DNA of 64,000 nucleotides, taken from assembly GCA_963970005.1 (NCBI GenBank), contig CAXAMN010022707.1, positions 931,423 through 995,422 of the forward strand, in the 5' to 3' direction. Source of the stretch: Durusdinium trenchii (lineage: Eukaryota; Sar; Dinophyceae; Suessiales; Symbiodiniaceae). The translations under genes and the position numbers were made by a program. The notes below the pieces were generated by a model. The model made no database searches. It was given only the letters and a program-made list of their open reading frames with translations, and was not told where the DNA came from. Shown one piece after another: positions 22,501 to 31,020 of the stretch (its first letter is position 1; every line of letters starts with the position of its first letter).

Positions 22501-25500
22501 GATGATCCAAATCCGGAGAAAACATTCAGAGCCCCTCCAAAACAATGGCCAAGCCCGGCCACGACTTGGTGCGACCCGGATTCGGGACCTCTTTGAGACC
22601 GAACTCGGCTCGGGCTCCGTTGGTTGGCCCAAAGAAAATGATCGGAGCTCCTAGTCGCTAGGGGGTGGTTGAAGAGAGGTCTATAAGGTAAATACGCCAT
22701 TTTTATGGAGATATTTGGGTACAGCTGTTTGGACGTTGGCCCTGAAAGGGTGGCCCCCCTTTGTGCCCCCTTTGTGCCCCCGTTGCTTAGCTACTTCCGT
22801 GGGCCAAGCGGCTCGCCTTGAGCCAACCGATTGGCTTCGATCTGGAAAGGATGGGAAGATCACCAAGGAGGAGCTGGAACGCGTCTTGGCCGGGAGTCCC
22901 AGGGTGTCATGGTCCTGACGCACTCACTGCGACGTCACTTTCAAGCCGCGGCGCTGGGGCAACGGGAACTGGGAGTGAAACGGCTGCTTTCCGTAAGAAC
23001 ATGGACCGTCACAGAAAACCAAGAGAGGTTAAGTGACCTGAACTAGGACCCTATTGGGTGCCTATGGGATAGTCTAGTTCGGGTCCCTCAACCTCTATGA
23101 CGACGTATAGGATCCAACCAGGACCGAAACGGACGTCGCGACCGAACGACGGCTCGATCCCAGTGGCGGACCCTAGGAATCAAGGACCCTCAAAGGTGAA
23201 GGTTTTGAGGGTCCAAACCCCTGCGTTCTGCAGGGTCAAAACCCTCCAGGTCGTTCGGGTCCAATGATGCTTAGGGCATTTCCTTCAGCACTTTGACATT
23301 TCGCTGACATGCTTCGCTTCTCATCTGGTCGCCGCGGCGCCTGAACTCACTCACTGGCCAGCCCAACGTGGTGGGACCGCCGCACCGACCGGCCGTTCTA
23401 CACACCTACACGGCCGTATCCGAGTGTGCGCTTGGAGCGGCAGAAACCGAAGTCCCAAGTAAGTTCGCAATCAGCATGGTGAGGACTCAAAGGATGAGGT
23501 CAGCCTGCTGACTCTCTGGCGTTTGCACCGTCACCAGAGACTCTGGTGGGCTCATCACTGACGGCCCTGGCCGACCTGGCCCAGGTGTTTGTTTCCAGAT
23601 CAATATTGTTGTGTTTCTGACAAGTGTGTTCACTTCTAGATTCTAAAGGGACGCTCGCCCCGCACCCAGTTTTTGTTGAATGATCTGAATGATCTACACG
23701 CCTCACTGCCAGATGTTGTTCAAGTAAAGCTTCTGTGCGTACTGAAACGAACGAACTCGTTGGTCGGAAGAAAGCAACACATTGGACTGAAAGACGGGCA
23801 TTCTGCGCGATGCATCGCCCCTCGCCGCCCCAGACGCCAGCGCCACACAGAACAGCGGCACTTGCCTTTAGGTCTCCGATGCCGGCATATCTACCGATCG
23901 GAGTGGTGGTTTTCATGGCTTTGTTTGGGCATCTCTTCCTGTCCCAGACAGGTCGTGTCTGGCTATTGCCCTTAATGGCCTCCGACCTAAGAGCCGTAAG
24001 AGCGATGGCCTCCAACCTAAGAGTGACTGTGAAATGAGACGGATTGGATTGGATCCACTTTTTGTATCCGGTGCAGGTGATGCTGAATCCTGCCTTTACA
24101 AAGAAGGACTTGACGAAGCTGATGAAGGCCTTGGCTCGAGATTTGGTCTCACAGGGACAGATATAGGATAATATACATATCATTATCATGGTATATATAG
24201 ATTCTGGACAGAACTCATCAGATTTTGTTGGTTCAACAAAACTGACTTGCAACCGCTAGCAGAATCAATAGCCTTGATGGGGTCCACCTAGTGGTCCAGC
24301 TGTACCGCCATGGAGTGTTGTGTACTTCCAGAGGATGTTGGACCCTCGTATAATCCCTTGGAATGCCTGCTGAAAGGCCATGGATGAGAACGAGGATGGT
24401 GAAATCGATTACGAGGAGCACCAAGACAAAACGACGAAGAACCGTAGCTTTTGGAATCTTGGAATCGGACGTGAATCAGCTGCAGTCAATGCAGTGCCAC
24501 TTGCAGTGCCATGCAGACGATATCAAAGATTCACAGGATTTTCGCATCTATGCTCTTCGCAATATTTTCCTTTGGGAGAGGGTCGAGTCACACGGTTTTT
24601 ATTCATCGTCGGATCGTCGTGGTTCTGGCCACTCGTGTTGTTGTCGGTAGCAGGGCGTAAGGGCTTGGACGCTGATTAGGGCCTAGGGCCCTCTATAATG
24701 CTAAATGTTGGAAAAAATAGTTCTTGACACCCTGTTTGTTTTAAGGGTCCTCTATTATGATTTTTGGGGGGGGGATCTTAATTTTTTATTTTCTGAAACA
24801 TATTTAGGGTTACGTATAAATTTCCTTTAGACACATATAATAAACATATTAATTCTTAATATACTACTAAGCCCATTCTTGGCTTGCTGAGAGTATTGAT
24901 AAGTATAGGTTTCTACAGTTCTTCTTCAAAACTGACAGCTTCCCAAAACCATCAATTCCCTAATCAATCCTTTATGTAAAGATTGCTCCTAAACAAATTT
25001 TCAAGGTAGTAGACCAGGAAGGCCCGTGATCCTCAATAATGAGTTGGTTTTAAGGGTCCTCAATTGTGCAAAGTGTTATCCTGAAGAAACAATATAATTA
25101 GTAATTCTTAATACTACTAAGCCAATGGTTGGCTTGCTGAGAGTTTGCTAAGTATTGGTTTCTCAAGTTCTTCTTCCCAAAGCCGTCAATTCCTTAATCA
25201 ATCCTTTATGTAGTAGTATGAAAGGATTGCAAAGAATACCTAATGACAAAGAATTTTAGAAAGGCAAATTAATACTACCATCAAGTACAAAAGGGAACCC
25301 TCACAGGAACCCAGATTTGTTTTGGTGGTAGTTTATTATAGAGGATCTCCCATCTGTTGGAGGGGGGGGCTTTACAAATCAAGATCCAACATTATGGCGT
25401 TTGGGGACTCTTTAAAGAAAGATCAGGAGTTTTAGATTTTCTCTGAAAAACAGCTTTTCTCTTCAGGAGTTCACCAACTGGATTTGCAGCAAGCACGGCA

Positions 25501-25517
25501 CGCTGCTGGGCAGAACG
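16469..25517 (+). CDS. Gene model: four-EF-hand calmodulin-like protein
   Basis: The nine exons from 17487 to 25517 join in frame into four EF-hand loops, with linker lengths close to those of calmodulin (22, about 26 and 24 residues between loops). EF-hands bind Ca2+ through side chains at loop positions 1, 3, 5, 7, 9 and 12, so the product is probably a calcium sensor or the sensor part of a larger protein. Two upstream exons (16469, 16878) likely supply a non-EF N-terminus. The frame continues past EF4 with a GT donor, so the 3' end lies downstream and was not found. I see no kinase motifs, so a CDPK is not supported. Donors are mainly GC or GA, as known for dinoflagellates. Exons: 16469-16560?, 16878-16926?, 17487-17544, 18413-18465, 19131-19167, about 21131-21196, 21878-21904, 22850-22888, 24077-24127, 24377-24415, 25467-25517. 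Confidence 0.72.
16590..16657. repeat. Long foldback, 27-bp arms, 14-base loop
   Basis: Left arm 16590-16616 begins GTAATGTAAAGGATACTGAG. The right arm 16631-16657 ends CCTTTACATTAC. Twenty-five of 27 positions pair, and one mismatch would be a G:U pair in RNA. It lies in the presumed first intron of the EF-hand gene. It could be a MITE remnant or a small-RNA precursor. Confidence 0.85.
16878..17033 (+). CDS. Likely exon with basic cluster, EF-hand gene N-terminus
   Basis: An AG|G acceptor (ggccaattcag) opens a frame starting EKKKKRTNKPSPIERMKE, then APLGRGR and PSFDLTRDTRDW, with TAA at 17031-17033 if unspliced. Codons are exon-like. A GA donor after GGGAG at about 16926 would join in phase to the next exon (AG + G = Arg) directly before EF1, so the coding part probably ends there. 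KKKKR could act as a nuclear or polybasic membrane-targeting cluster; that is inference. Confidence 0.5.
   Translation, partial: EKKKKRTNKPSPIERMKEAPLGRGRMAPSFDLTRDTRDWVGMFSAQEKISL
17487..17544 (+). CDS. EF-hand gene exon: EF1 loop
   Basis: After AG|G the frame reads FGIMNLDDDRSISKEEFQK. Loop positions are N1, D3, D5, S7, I8, S9 and E12. This is a recognisable EF-hand, although position 1 is Asn and position 6 is Arg instead of the usual Gly, so Ca2+ affinity may be low. It starts with one base completing a codon (phase 2). It ends on a whole codon followed by a GA donor (gacacc). Confidence 0.75.
17665..17729. repeat. ACTAGTAG repeat (family C)
   Basis: GCAGCGATGCCCTTTGTTACTAG, AGCTTCTTGTTACTAGAAG and CCCCTAGTAGC units are present. 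It sits in the intron after EF1 of the EF-hand gene. Confidence 0.6.
18018..18115. mobile_element. MITE family A, complete copy (98 bp)
   Basis: The terminal inverted repeats are CCCAGACACTCCATG and CATGGAGTGTTTGGG (14 of 15 positions). The internal blocks CCTACATTGGGGTGGTTTCA and GGGGTCAATG are the family signature. It is inserted in the intron between EF1 and the next exon. It is non-coding. Confidence 0.8.
18413..18465 (+). CDS. EF-hand gene exon: EF1 exit helix to EF2 entry helix
   Basis: AG|G acceptor (gtggccgcag). The frame reads AMASLGLEGREVDNLFR and joins in phase 0 to the EF1 exon to give EEFQK+AMASLGLEG. It ends two bases into a codon with a GC donor (gccggc), which fits the one-base start of the EF2 exon. 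The helix-linker-helix pattern and length suit the segment between two paired EF-hands. Confidence 0.75.
19131..19167 (+). CDS. EF-hand gene exon: EF2 loop
   Basis: AG|G acceptor (agagaacgag). The frame reads FDPDKSGYLDKE after the codon completed from the previous exon. Loop positions are D1, D3, S5, G6, Y7, L8 and D9: a canonical EF-hand. I place the end at GAG with a GA donor (gacatg) because EF4 ends the same way. The next exon should supply the position-12 Glu. An alternative end six to seven bases later would use GT. Confidence 0.72.
19713..19747. repeat. 11-bp hairpin in intron
   Basis: GAGAGCACCGC, a 13-base loop, then GCGGTGCTCTC, perfectly paired. It lies in the intron after EF2. 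Confidence 0.8.
21131..21196 (+). CDS. EF-hand gene exon: EF2 exit helix and EF3 entry helix
   Basis: The frame reads ELHAMLKRGLAAEDEAEE then TIMK. It joins in phase 0 to the next exon to give TIMK+AFEAWDVNQ, a textbook EF entry helix. A GC donor (gcggcc) follows AAG. The 5' edge is the weak point. The Glu that EF2 needs at position 12 is GAG at 21131, but the nearest AG before the helix is the one inside that GAG, and using it would drop the Glu. A longer exon from AG at 21115-21116 is possible. Confidence 0.65.
21299..21312. repeat. (GA)n microsatellite
   Basis: A short GAGAGA run in the intron before the EF3 microexon. Confidence 0.7.
21878..21904 (+). CDS. EF-hand gene microexon (27 nt): EF3 first half-loop
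   Basis: Nine codons, AFEAWDVNQ, lie between AG|G (ccggtcccgag) and a GA donor (gaccgg). They carry loop residues D1 and N3 of EF3, and the exon at 22850 supplies D5 to E12. The split of one calcium loop across two tiny exons, rejoined in frame, is strong evidence for both. Confidence 0.72.
22850..22888 (+). CDS. EF-hand gene exon (39 nt): EF3 second half-loop
   Basis: AG|G acceptor (tctggaaag). The frame reads DGKITKEELERVL, completing EF3 as D1 N3 D5 G6 K7 I8 T9 E12. With a GC donor (gccggg) after TTG, the linker to EF4 is 24 residues, the same as in calmodulin. A GT donor 15 bases later would add five residues. Confidence 0.75.
24077..24127 (+). CDS. EF-hand gene exon (51 nt): EF4 entry helix
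   Basis: Acceptor ccggtgcag|g. Seventeen codons, VMLNPAFTKKDLTKLMK, form the entry helix for EF4. The GC donor (gccttg) follows AAG. The intron is bounded by the same six bases AAGGCC at both ends. It joins in phase 0 at both sides. Confidence 0.75.
24377..24415 (+). CDS. EF-hand gene exon (39 nt): EF4 loop
   Basis: After AG|G the frame reads AMDENEDGEIDYE. Loop positions are D1, N3, D5, G6, E7, I8 and D9; E12 comes from the next exon. A GA donor (gagcac) follows GAG. This is the most canonical loop of the four. Confidence 0.78.
24736..25230. repeat. Two diverged AT-rich direct copies
   Basis: TTTTAAGGGTCCTCTATTATG (24738), TACTACTAAGCC, TTGGCTTGCTGAGAG, TCAATTCCCTAATCAATCC and TTTATGTA recur in the same order from 25042 to 25212. 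This gives two copies of about 250-300 bases with substitutions and indels. They fill the intron before the last EF-hand exon and have no coding capacity. Confidence 0.85.
25467..25517 (+). CDS. EF-hand gene exon (51 nt): EF4 exit helix
   Basis: Acceptor gcttttctcttcag|g is the best pyrimidine tract of the gene. Seventeen codons, EFTNWICSKHGTLLGRT, supply E12 and the exit helix. A GT donor (gtatga) follows. The protein therefore extends beyond EF4, unlike calmodulin, which stops a few residues after its last loop. Confidence 0.75.
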
Positions 25518-25852
25518 GTATGACGGTATGGCCGCGGATCGGTTCAGCGGGGGATCGGGCATCCGCACGACGGATCGGTCGCCTCCTCAGAGAGCGGTTT
25601 GACGGCGGACGTGATCGTGTAGATGACACGCTTTAGCCCTGGCAGACCAAGTTGTTGTACATCTTCGACTTTGGGGACTTTAAAGGCAAAGCCTTTTTCT
25701 GGCCATTCCCTGGAACAAACCATGGCTGAGTCATGCTGGATCAGTACCTGGTGACCTGTCATGGAAGTGTAAGTAATCCCAAGAATCCGGTCTTTGACTC
25801 TCTGAACATGTAAACAAAACGTTCTTGCATGTGCTTACCTGTCTCTTAGTAT

Positions 25853-25910
25853 GACTAGTAGCTTCTTGTTACTAGTAGCGATGGCCTCCAACCTACTAGC
25901 GATGGCCTAA
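25853..25910. repeat. ACTAGTAG repeat (family C)
   Basis: GACTAGTAGCTTCTTGTTAC then TAGTAGCGATGGCCTCCAACC and CTAGCGATGGCC. This is the clearest family C copy. Confidence 0.75.
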
Positions 25911-26375
25911 GCTTGCATAAGTAATAAGAAGTCATTATTTGATTTACCTCCTAGCTGCTTGCTCGTTGAGACCTTGAGATGCCCGTTGAGGAAGAAGAAG
26001 TGATCGGAGTGATTTTTTCAACAAATGCTGAGACAGCTTCCCAAGTGAGTCAATCCATTCAAATTGCAGTGTTTGCTGGTCAAAGCTCTCGTTCTCGGTG
26101 CTCTCGGCAGTCTTGGGAGCTGTAGGAAGAGCCTGTTTAGCGTCCTTGAGTGAATCGACTGAAGCCGGCGGTTGAAGCCATGGTCCACTAATGTGGATGC
26201 TATGGCTGTGCTACATGAGCACGGAGCAAGGCCAGCTGTTTCCTGGAAAAGAACAGACGCAGCGGGTTGATTGCTTTCATGGTCAGTCAGCCCAGTAGCG
26301 ACACCCATACTGGTTAGTCTTTCAACACCCTCACAACGAATGGCAGGCTGGTGTGAACATGCCATTCCTCCTCTT

Positions 26376-26499
26376 CTACTAGGAGCAAGAAGCTACTCGG
26401 AACAAAAGGCATCGCTACTAGGAGCAAGGACGCTACTAGGGGCTCCTGGCATCGCTACTAGGAGCAATCACGCTACTAGGGGCTCCTAGCCTTACTACT
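26376..26499. repeat. Tandem GCTACTAGGAGCAA repeat (family C, opposite sense)
   Basis: At least six units alternate CTACTAGGAGCAA and GCTACTAGGGGCTCCT over about 120 bases. The GGGGCTCCT half-unit also occurs, as its complement, in the 17.67 kb copy. Confidence 0.8.
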
Positions 26500-26537
26500 G
26501 TCACTTTTCGATTTGGGATCGGCAACGTCTCGGTTTT

Positions 26538-26632
26538 GATGCCGCTCTGTCTTGGACGAAGCGGAGTCAACCAGACCTGTCTACGGTGGCGGACGAAATG
26601 TTTGGAGCTCGCGGCCTAAAGATCTTGAGAAG
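26538..26632 (+). CDS. Possible internal exon, unknown protein
   Basis: The open frame reads DAALSWTKRSQPDLSTVADEM and FGARGLKILR up to a GT donor (gtcgct), in a region otherwise poor in open sequence (first segment is trimmed at Met). The 5' edge is uncertain. It may be a C-terminal exon of the EF-hand gene, but the phases do not prove it. Confidence 0.35.
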
Positions 26633-26890
26633 GTCGCTGACAGACAGAGCTCACCATTTTGATGCGCCAGACATTCAAGCCAGACATCATGAAAACAGGA
26701 TGAGTCCACATAGTCCTATACTGCTTATACTAATTCAATGTTAAGCTTACCACGCAGATATCAATGACAATTATATACAACATAAATATACAAAATATAG
26801 TATAAATACAGTATGATAGTATTATAGGTCTGCTTCAATTTGACGCCGATGTCGCAGTCTTCGCCTGAATTCAGACCTCCATCCTTCCAG

Positions 26891-26982
26891 ATCCGTCGCG
26901 TCCTTCCCGTCCGAAATTACTTGGCGATGCCTTTGCGGCCATCGCGCGACGGGCGATGCAGCTGTGCCAGCAGGGACCTTAA
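26891..26982 (+). CDS. Likely terminal exon, unknown protein
   Basis: Acceptor catccttccag, then a frame ending LLGDAFAAIARRAMQLCQQGP and TAA (26980-26982). Codons GCC, GCG, CAG, CTG and TGC give an exon-like third-position bias in the last 24 codons. The segment forms an amphipathic helix. Start phase (two bases before the first full codon) does not match the end of the EF4 exon directly, so at least one exon is missing if it is the same gene. Confidence 0.45.
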
Positions 26983-27990
26983 GGGAAGCACTTGTTTGAA
27001 GGGGTGACATACATTATGAGATGTGTTCACATTTTATATATTGTTGTCATATCAGTAATATCAGTGTGGGTATTCGGGAGGTTGGTCTTTTCTTGTTTGT
27101 CCAAATAGCTGCCATGGCCAGCTTGGCCCTTCTTCCGCTTCCGGAGATCCGGGTCCGCGCGTGAAAACGTCAAGATGCTGCGGAGAACCCGAGAGCAGAG
27201 CACACCATCGAAGGACTCGTTCGTTCGTCATCGGTCAGGAAGAAGCAGCGCCTCTCCATTGAGCTGAACTTCGAAGGTGGATTTGGACTCCGACTGCAGT
27301 GACTGCTGTGACTGTGATGTTTTCCCCTAACATGGGTTTCGTTTCATTCCAATCTTTAGTCCCTTTGGGGGAAAGCTCTTTCGGTGCAAAGAAGTCCACC
27401 TTGAGAAAACCGGAAGAACGGCGAAAACAACGTGTTCGTTTGCTCGTTCAATTTGCTCGTAGGCCACCTGGTGGTCCGATCCTTGTTTTCTGGGCAGAAT
27501 GCCACGATGTCACGGTGCCGTGCCAGCCGATTTGGCCGGTCGAAGTCCGTGACCGATCGAGTCGTCACGAATCTGTCCTGTCTCCTGTCGCATGAATCGT
27601 GTGGGACGGATACACTACGACCGGGAGTGGGATCGACAGGATCAAGAAATCCAGATGGTCGGATTGTCCTGGTAACTTCTATAGCTATAAGAATATCGTG
27701 TTAGTAGACGTGTTTTTAGCCAAAGAGTCACTGGCAGCTTCTTTTTTTGCCAAAGGGTCACATCTGTGTCGGTGCCAGGGAGTCACTGGCCGCTTGGTCC
27801 TTTGTTTTGTCCATCCCGTTTGTGCAGATGACTTACGTTGATCATTGTTCCCAGAATTGCTTTAAGGGAAGATCTACAGGAAACCCATAGTCTTGGGTGA
27901 AATCGTGTGAAAATCCTGGTAGGTGTCTTCTGTAACCAGTCCATTCATTGGATACTCGTCCCGCCACTTAAGAGTTCTGTTGTTTTTCAG

Positions 27991-28041
27991 ACCATCAGCG
28001 ACCTGCCCAGAGCGAGCTTTGCGCGGCACCAGCGTCTTTGA
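27991..28041 (+). CDS. Possible short terminal exon
   Basis: A strong acceptor (tgttgtttttcag) precedes TISDLPRASFARHQRL and TGA (28039-28041). Codons are exon-like. It is too short to classify. Confidence 0.38.
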   Translation, partial: TISDLPRASFARHQRL

Positions 28042-28477
28042 GCTCGACTTGACAGATGTTCAGTGTCTTGGACCAGTGGTTTGAGCTTCCACCACATCCG
28101 AAAAGACTGTGGTTGGGGTTGGGTTGGGTTTGGTGGGTGGGGGGGTGGGGGGGTGGGTTTGTGCCGGGGTTGTCCTGTCGCCTATTTAGGTGGTGGACCA
28201 GGAGACCAAGGGAGAGCCTTGTTCCGGATCTCGTGGCAGCATGTTGAAACAACATCACCTATATATACTCTGTTTAGGTGACAAGAAGTAGCATCACCCA
28301 CATATCGGCAAACGGGACAGTATTTGCAGTTGTTCACCAGGACAGATGTGGAGGGTTTTCCAACCAGGCTCTTGGATAGGAGATACTAGGGGTACCCATA
28401 GCCACTCGGGTGCCATTAGCGCTCCTGTGGAACGGCTGTTACCCGAATCCCTGTTCATCATCTTCATGGACCAGATC

Positions 28478-28660
28478 GGCATCGATCGGCGCCGCGTTCT
28501 TCACGCCGAACAGGAAGGGTGCCAGATGCGGCTGTTCTGGACAAATCCGACTCCCCAGCAATGGCGCGCTGGCAGGAAGCAGCTGCAGGAGCATCGGCCG
28601 GAGAAAGAAGCAGCTGGTTTCCAGGGTCCCAAAAGGGCTATGGTCGCTGACACCTCTTGG
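28478..28660 (+). CDS. Possible exon, frame uncertain
   Basis: GC-rich open sequence. One frame reads WRAGRKQLQEHRPEKEAAG with AAG/CAG/GAG codons. A second reads AMARWQEAAAGASAGERSS with equally good codons. One is probably real. No domain is recognised in either. Confidence 0.32.
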
Positions 28661-29860
28661 TTCAATATAGTTCAATTTGGTTCATGTGCGACTGGAAGAA
28701 CTTGTTGGTTCCTGTGCATCCAAAAGGGACGATATAGCCAAGCCCAGCAAGGTTGGAGACACACACACACCAGAACCCAGCTGGTTTCTAGTCCATGTTC
28801 CCTTCTACCGGAATGGTTTTGGGCGTTTTGTTCGTAAAGAAAGCAAGGCCTCGGTTTTGGCAACGGAAGTTCGCAGACCGCAGACCCATTTCTCAGACTT
28901 GCCAAACAGCAGGGCCGCCCAATGTCAAGACATGTCAACCAGCAGTCACAAGACGGGGTGCGATCCATGGAGGATAGTGGTGCCCAAGTTGGTGCCCAGA
29001 ACATCCACTCACTGGATGGGACTAAAAACCACCCCGACATGTGACACTCCAGGAAAACTTTTTGTTGTTTGTGTTCTGTACATGTTTGCCGCTGCAGACT
29101 GAAGATCTCCGACCCACCCTATAGAAAGGCACACAGCTTGGAGGCTCTGGCATGGCACGAACCGAAGATGAAGAGAATAGATCTCCAGACATGGTCAATC
29201 TATAGGGGGAAAGCTGAGCTCCAGATGTTGACCCAGAGCCTCCATGCTGACCACCCAACTTCATCCAAGGCTTGTGGCCCGAGGCTGCTGCTCCGAGGCA
29301 GGGAGCAAGGCCACGGGGTGGGGGAGTGGAGGTGCTGAGACCACGGGTGTTTCCAGATCAATCACCGAGTTGGGAGTCTCAAACAACATGTGTTTCAAAG
29401 TTCTGGCAACGTTTGCTACTCTACGTCTACGATCGTCTACGTATATAAATATTCGATTAATATAGATATATTATATATATAGACAATAAATACCGTGTTT
29501 TTCACGAGGCCCGCAAGGGTTGTCCTTGTTCGACAGCACCACGAATTTGGGACTTCTATAATCAGATCAGGTTGCCCCTTGCGAAGGTTGTGGGTCAAGG
29601 ATTCCGGAAGGGAAAGGTTTCATGGTTTCTCTCTCTCTCTCTTTTTATGGATAAACTATTTAAGGAGTCAGAAATAAGGTTGCACTCGCAGAAAAACTGG
29701 AGTGCAAACTGGACAAAGGTGTCTCTTCTTTCATCATGGTTTCACTTCCTTCAGCACTTCTGCGAGTCGGAAGTTCGTTCATCAGTGGACCCGCGGCGAG
29801 CCATCGAAAAAAAACACACGGTCGCAGGAATCTCTTCAAACCGGAATGGGCGGAGAGCTC

Positions 29861-29942
29861 CCCAGACACGACTAATGTGACTGCCATAGCCTACATGGAC
29901 CCTCAGTCAACCACCCCTGGCCGTTTTGAAGGCCGTCCGGCA
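29861..29942. mobile_element. MITE family A-II, right-truncated copy
   Basis: CCCAGACACGACTAATGTGACTG and CCACCCCTGGCCGTTTTGAA match the subfamily copies at 34.51 and 62.55 kb in order and spacing. The right terminal repeat is replaced by unrelated GC-rich sequence. Confidence 0.65.
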
Positions 29943-30160
29943 GAAGCAGACTCGTCGTGTCGGGAGAGCGCTGCTGCAAGCTCGCCGAGAGCGAGAGCGC
30001 GCTGCCTGCTGCGCCAGGTCTCTCCTTGGCTTCCGCTGGACGCGGAGGAGACAGGCGCGACCATCGGCGCGACCTCGGAGCGCGGGCTCCGGGGATCGCC
30101 CAGGGGGGAGGGTTCATTACCTGGGGTGGGGAGGCCTTTGCCGGCAGCGACCTCTAAATG
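29935..30160. other. GC-rich island, coding strand ambiguous
   Basis: The + strand offers AVRQKQTRRVGRALLQARRE, and the minus strand offers SRQRALALGELAAALSRHDE. Both have exon-like codons. I cannot choose between them, so I do not call a CDS. Confidence 0.4.
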
Positions 30161-30882
30161 GAGTCTCTGAAGTTGAAAGGTGACCTGGAATCTAAAGGGA
30201 AACAACAACTGGACTCAGCACATCTTCTCAATATTTCTTCCACCACGACCGACGGAGTCAGTGACCTTATTAGAGTCTCCTAGGTGAACGACCTTTAGGG
30301 ACGAGTCATGACCAGACTTTCTGCGGTCTGAATAGTCCACTTCGAAGGTTACGGTTAAGGTCGCTTGACGTCTTGCAACAATTCAGGCGGCAAGACAGGG
30401 TGGCATATGACACTCGTTTTTGCTTTTCCGCTTCATCTACAAGGGGAGCCCAGGGGAGCCAAGGGGTGCATCAACAGGACCCAAGGCTTTGGCGCCTAAG
30501 ACCACTGATTTGTTAGTCCAAATGCCAAATGCTGCTCTGTTTGGTGTGTTGCCGGAGGAAGCTACAGGGCAGGCACCTGTGTTTTGCACCACCTCCACAG
30601 AGTGTTTGGCAGGTGGAGCATTGCATGTACGTCGGTCAGAGAATGTTCCTTGGCTTATCAGAGGATTGCTCTTGAGAGGATCGATCCTTTGAACGATATA
30701 AACCTCATGATGTTAGAAACGAAAGGACGTGTCCCCCTTAAAGATCTTATGACTGCCCACTGCCCACTGCCCGCGGACATCCGAGTGCCTGGTTCTTCTA
30801 CTTGACCGAACTTGATATCCCGGTCACTTGGGTCTGTAAAGGTCACTGGATGGAACTCCACTGAAGAACCTGGTGGCTGGAG

Positions 30883-31020
30883 GATTCACCACTTCCATGC
30901 CCATCGCCATGCCTCGCCGAGGCGTTGCTTCTCGATGCGGAAACCCTGGATGCCTTGCACGAGTTGGTGGGACCAGCGTCCGGAGAAACAGAAGCTCTTG
31001 ACAGGACTGAACTGATCTGA
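30883..31020 (+). CDS. Terminal exon, unknown protein
   Basis: AG|G acceptor (ggtggctggag), phase 0, 46 codons to TGA (31018-31020). The frame reads CLAEALLLDAETLDALHELV then GPASGETEALDRTELI. This is an acidic amphipathic helix with strong third-position GC bias and no rival frame of similar quality. No family is recognised. A GA donor (gactga) inside the last ten codons could make it internal instead. Confidence 0.55.
   Translation, partial: DSPLPCPSPCLAEALLLDAETLDALHELVGPASGETEALDRTELI

Noticed and set aside
23500..24252. 250-codon minus-strand ORF
   Set aside because: It overlaps the well-supported + exon at 24077-24127 on the other strand and has random-looking composition with no motif.
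16469..25517. Calcium-dependent protein kinase
   Set aside because: No kinase glycine loop, HRD or DFG motif was found upstream of the EF-hands.
30420..30692. 90-codon + ORF (PNAALFGVLPEEATGQAPV)
   Set aside because: Natural-looking, but it has no codon bias and no splice sites and could be chance.
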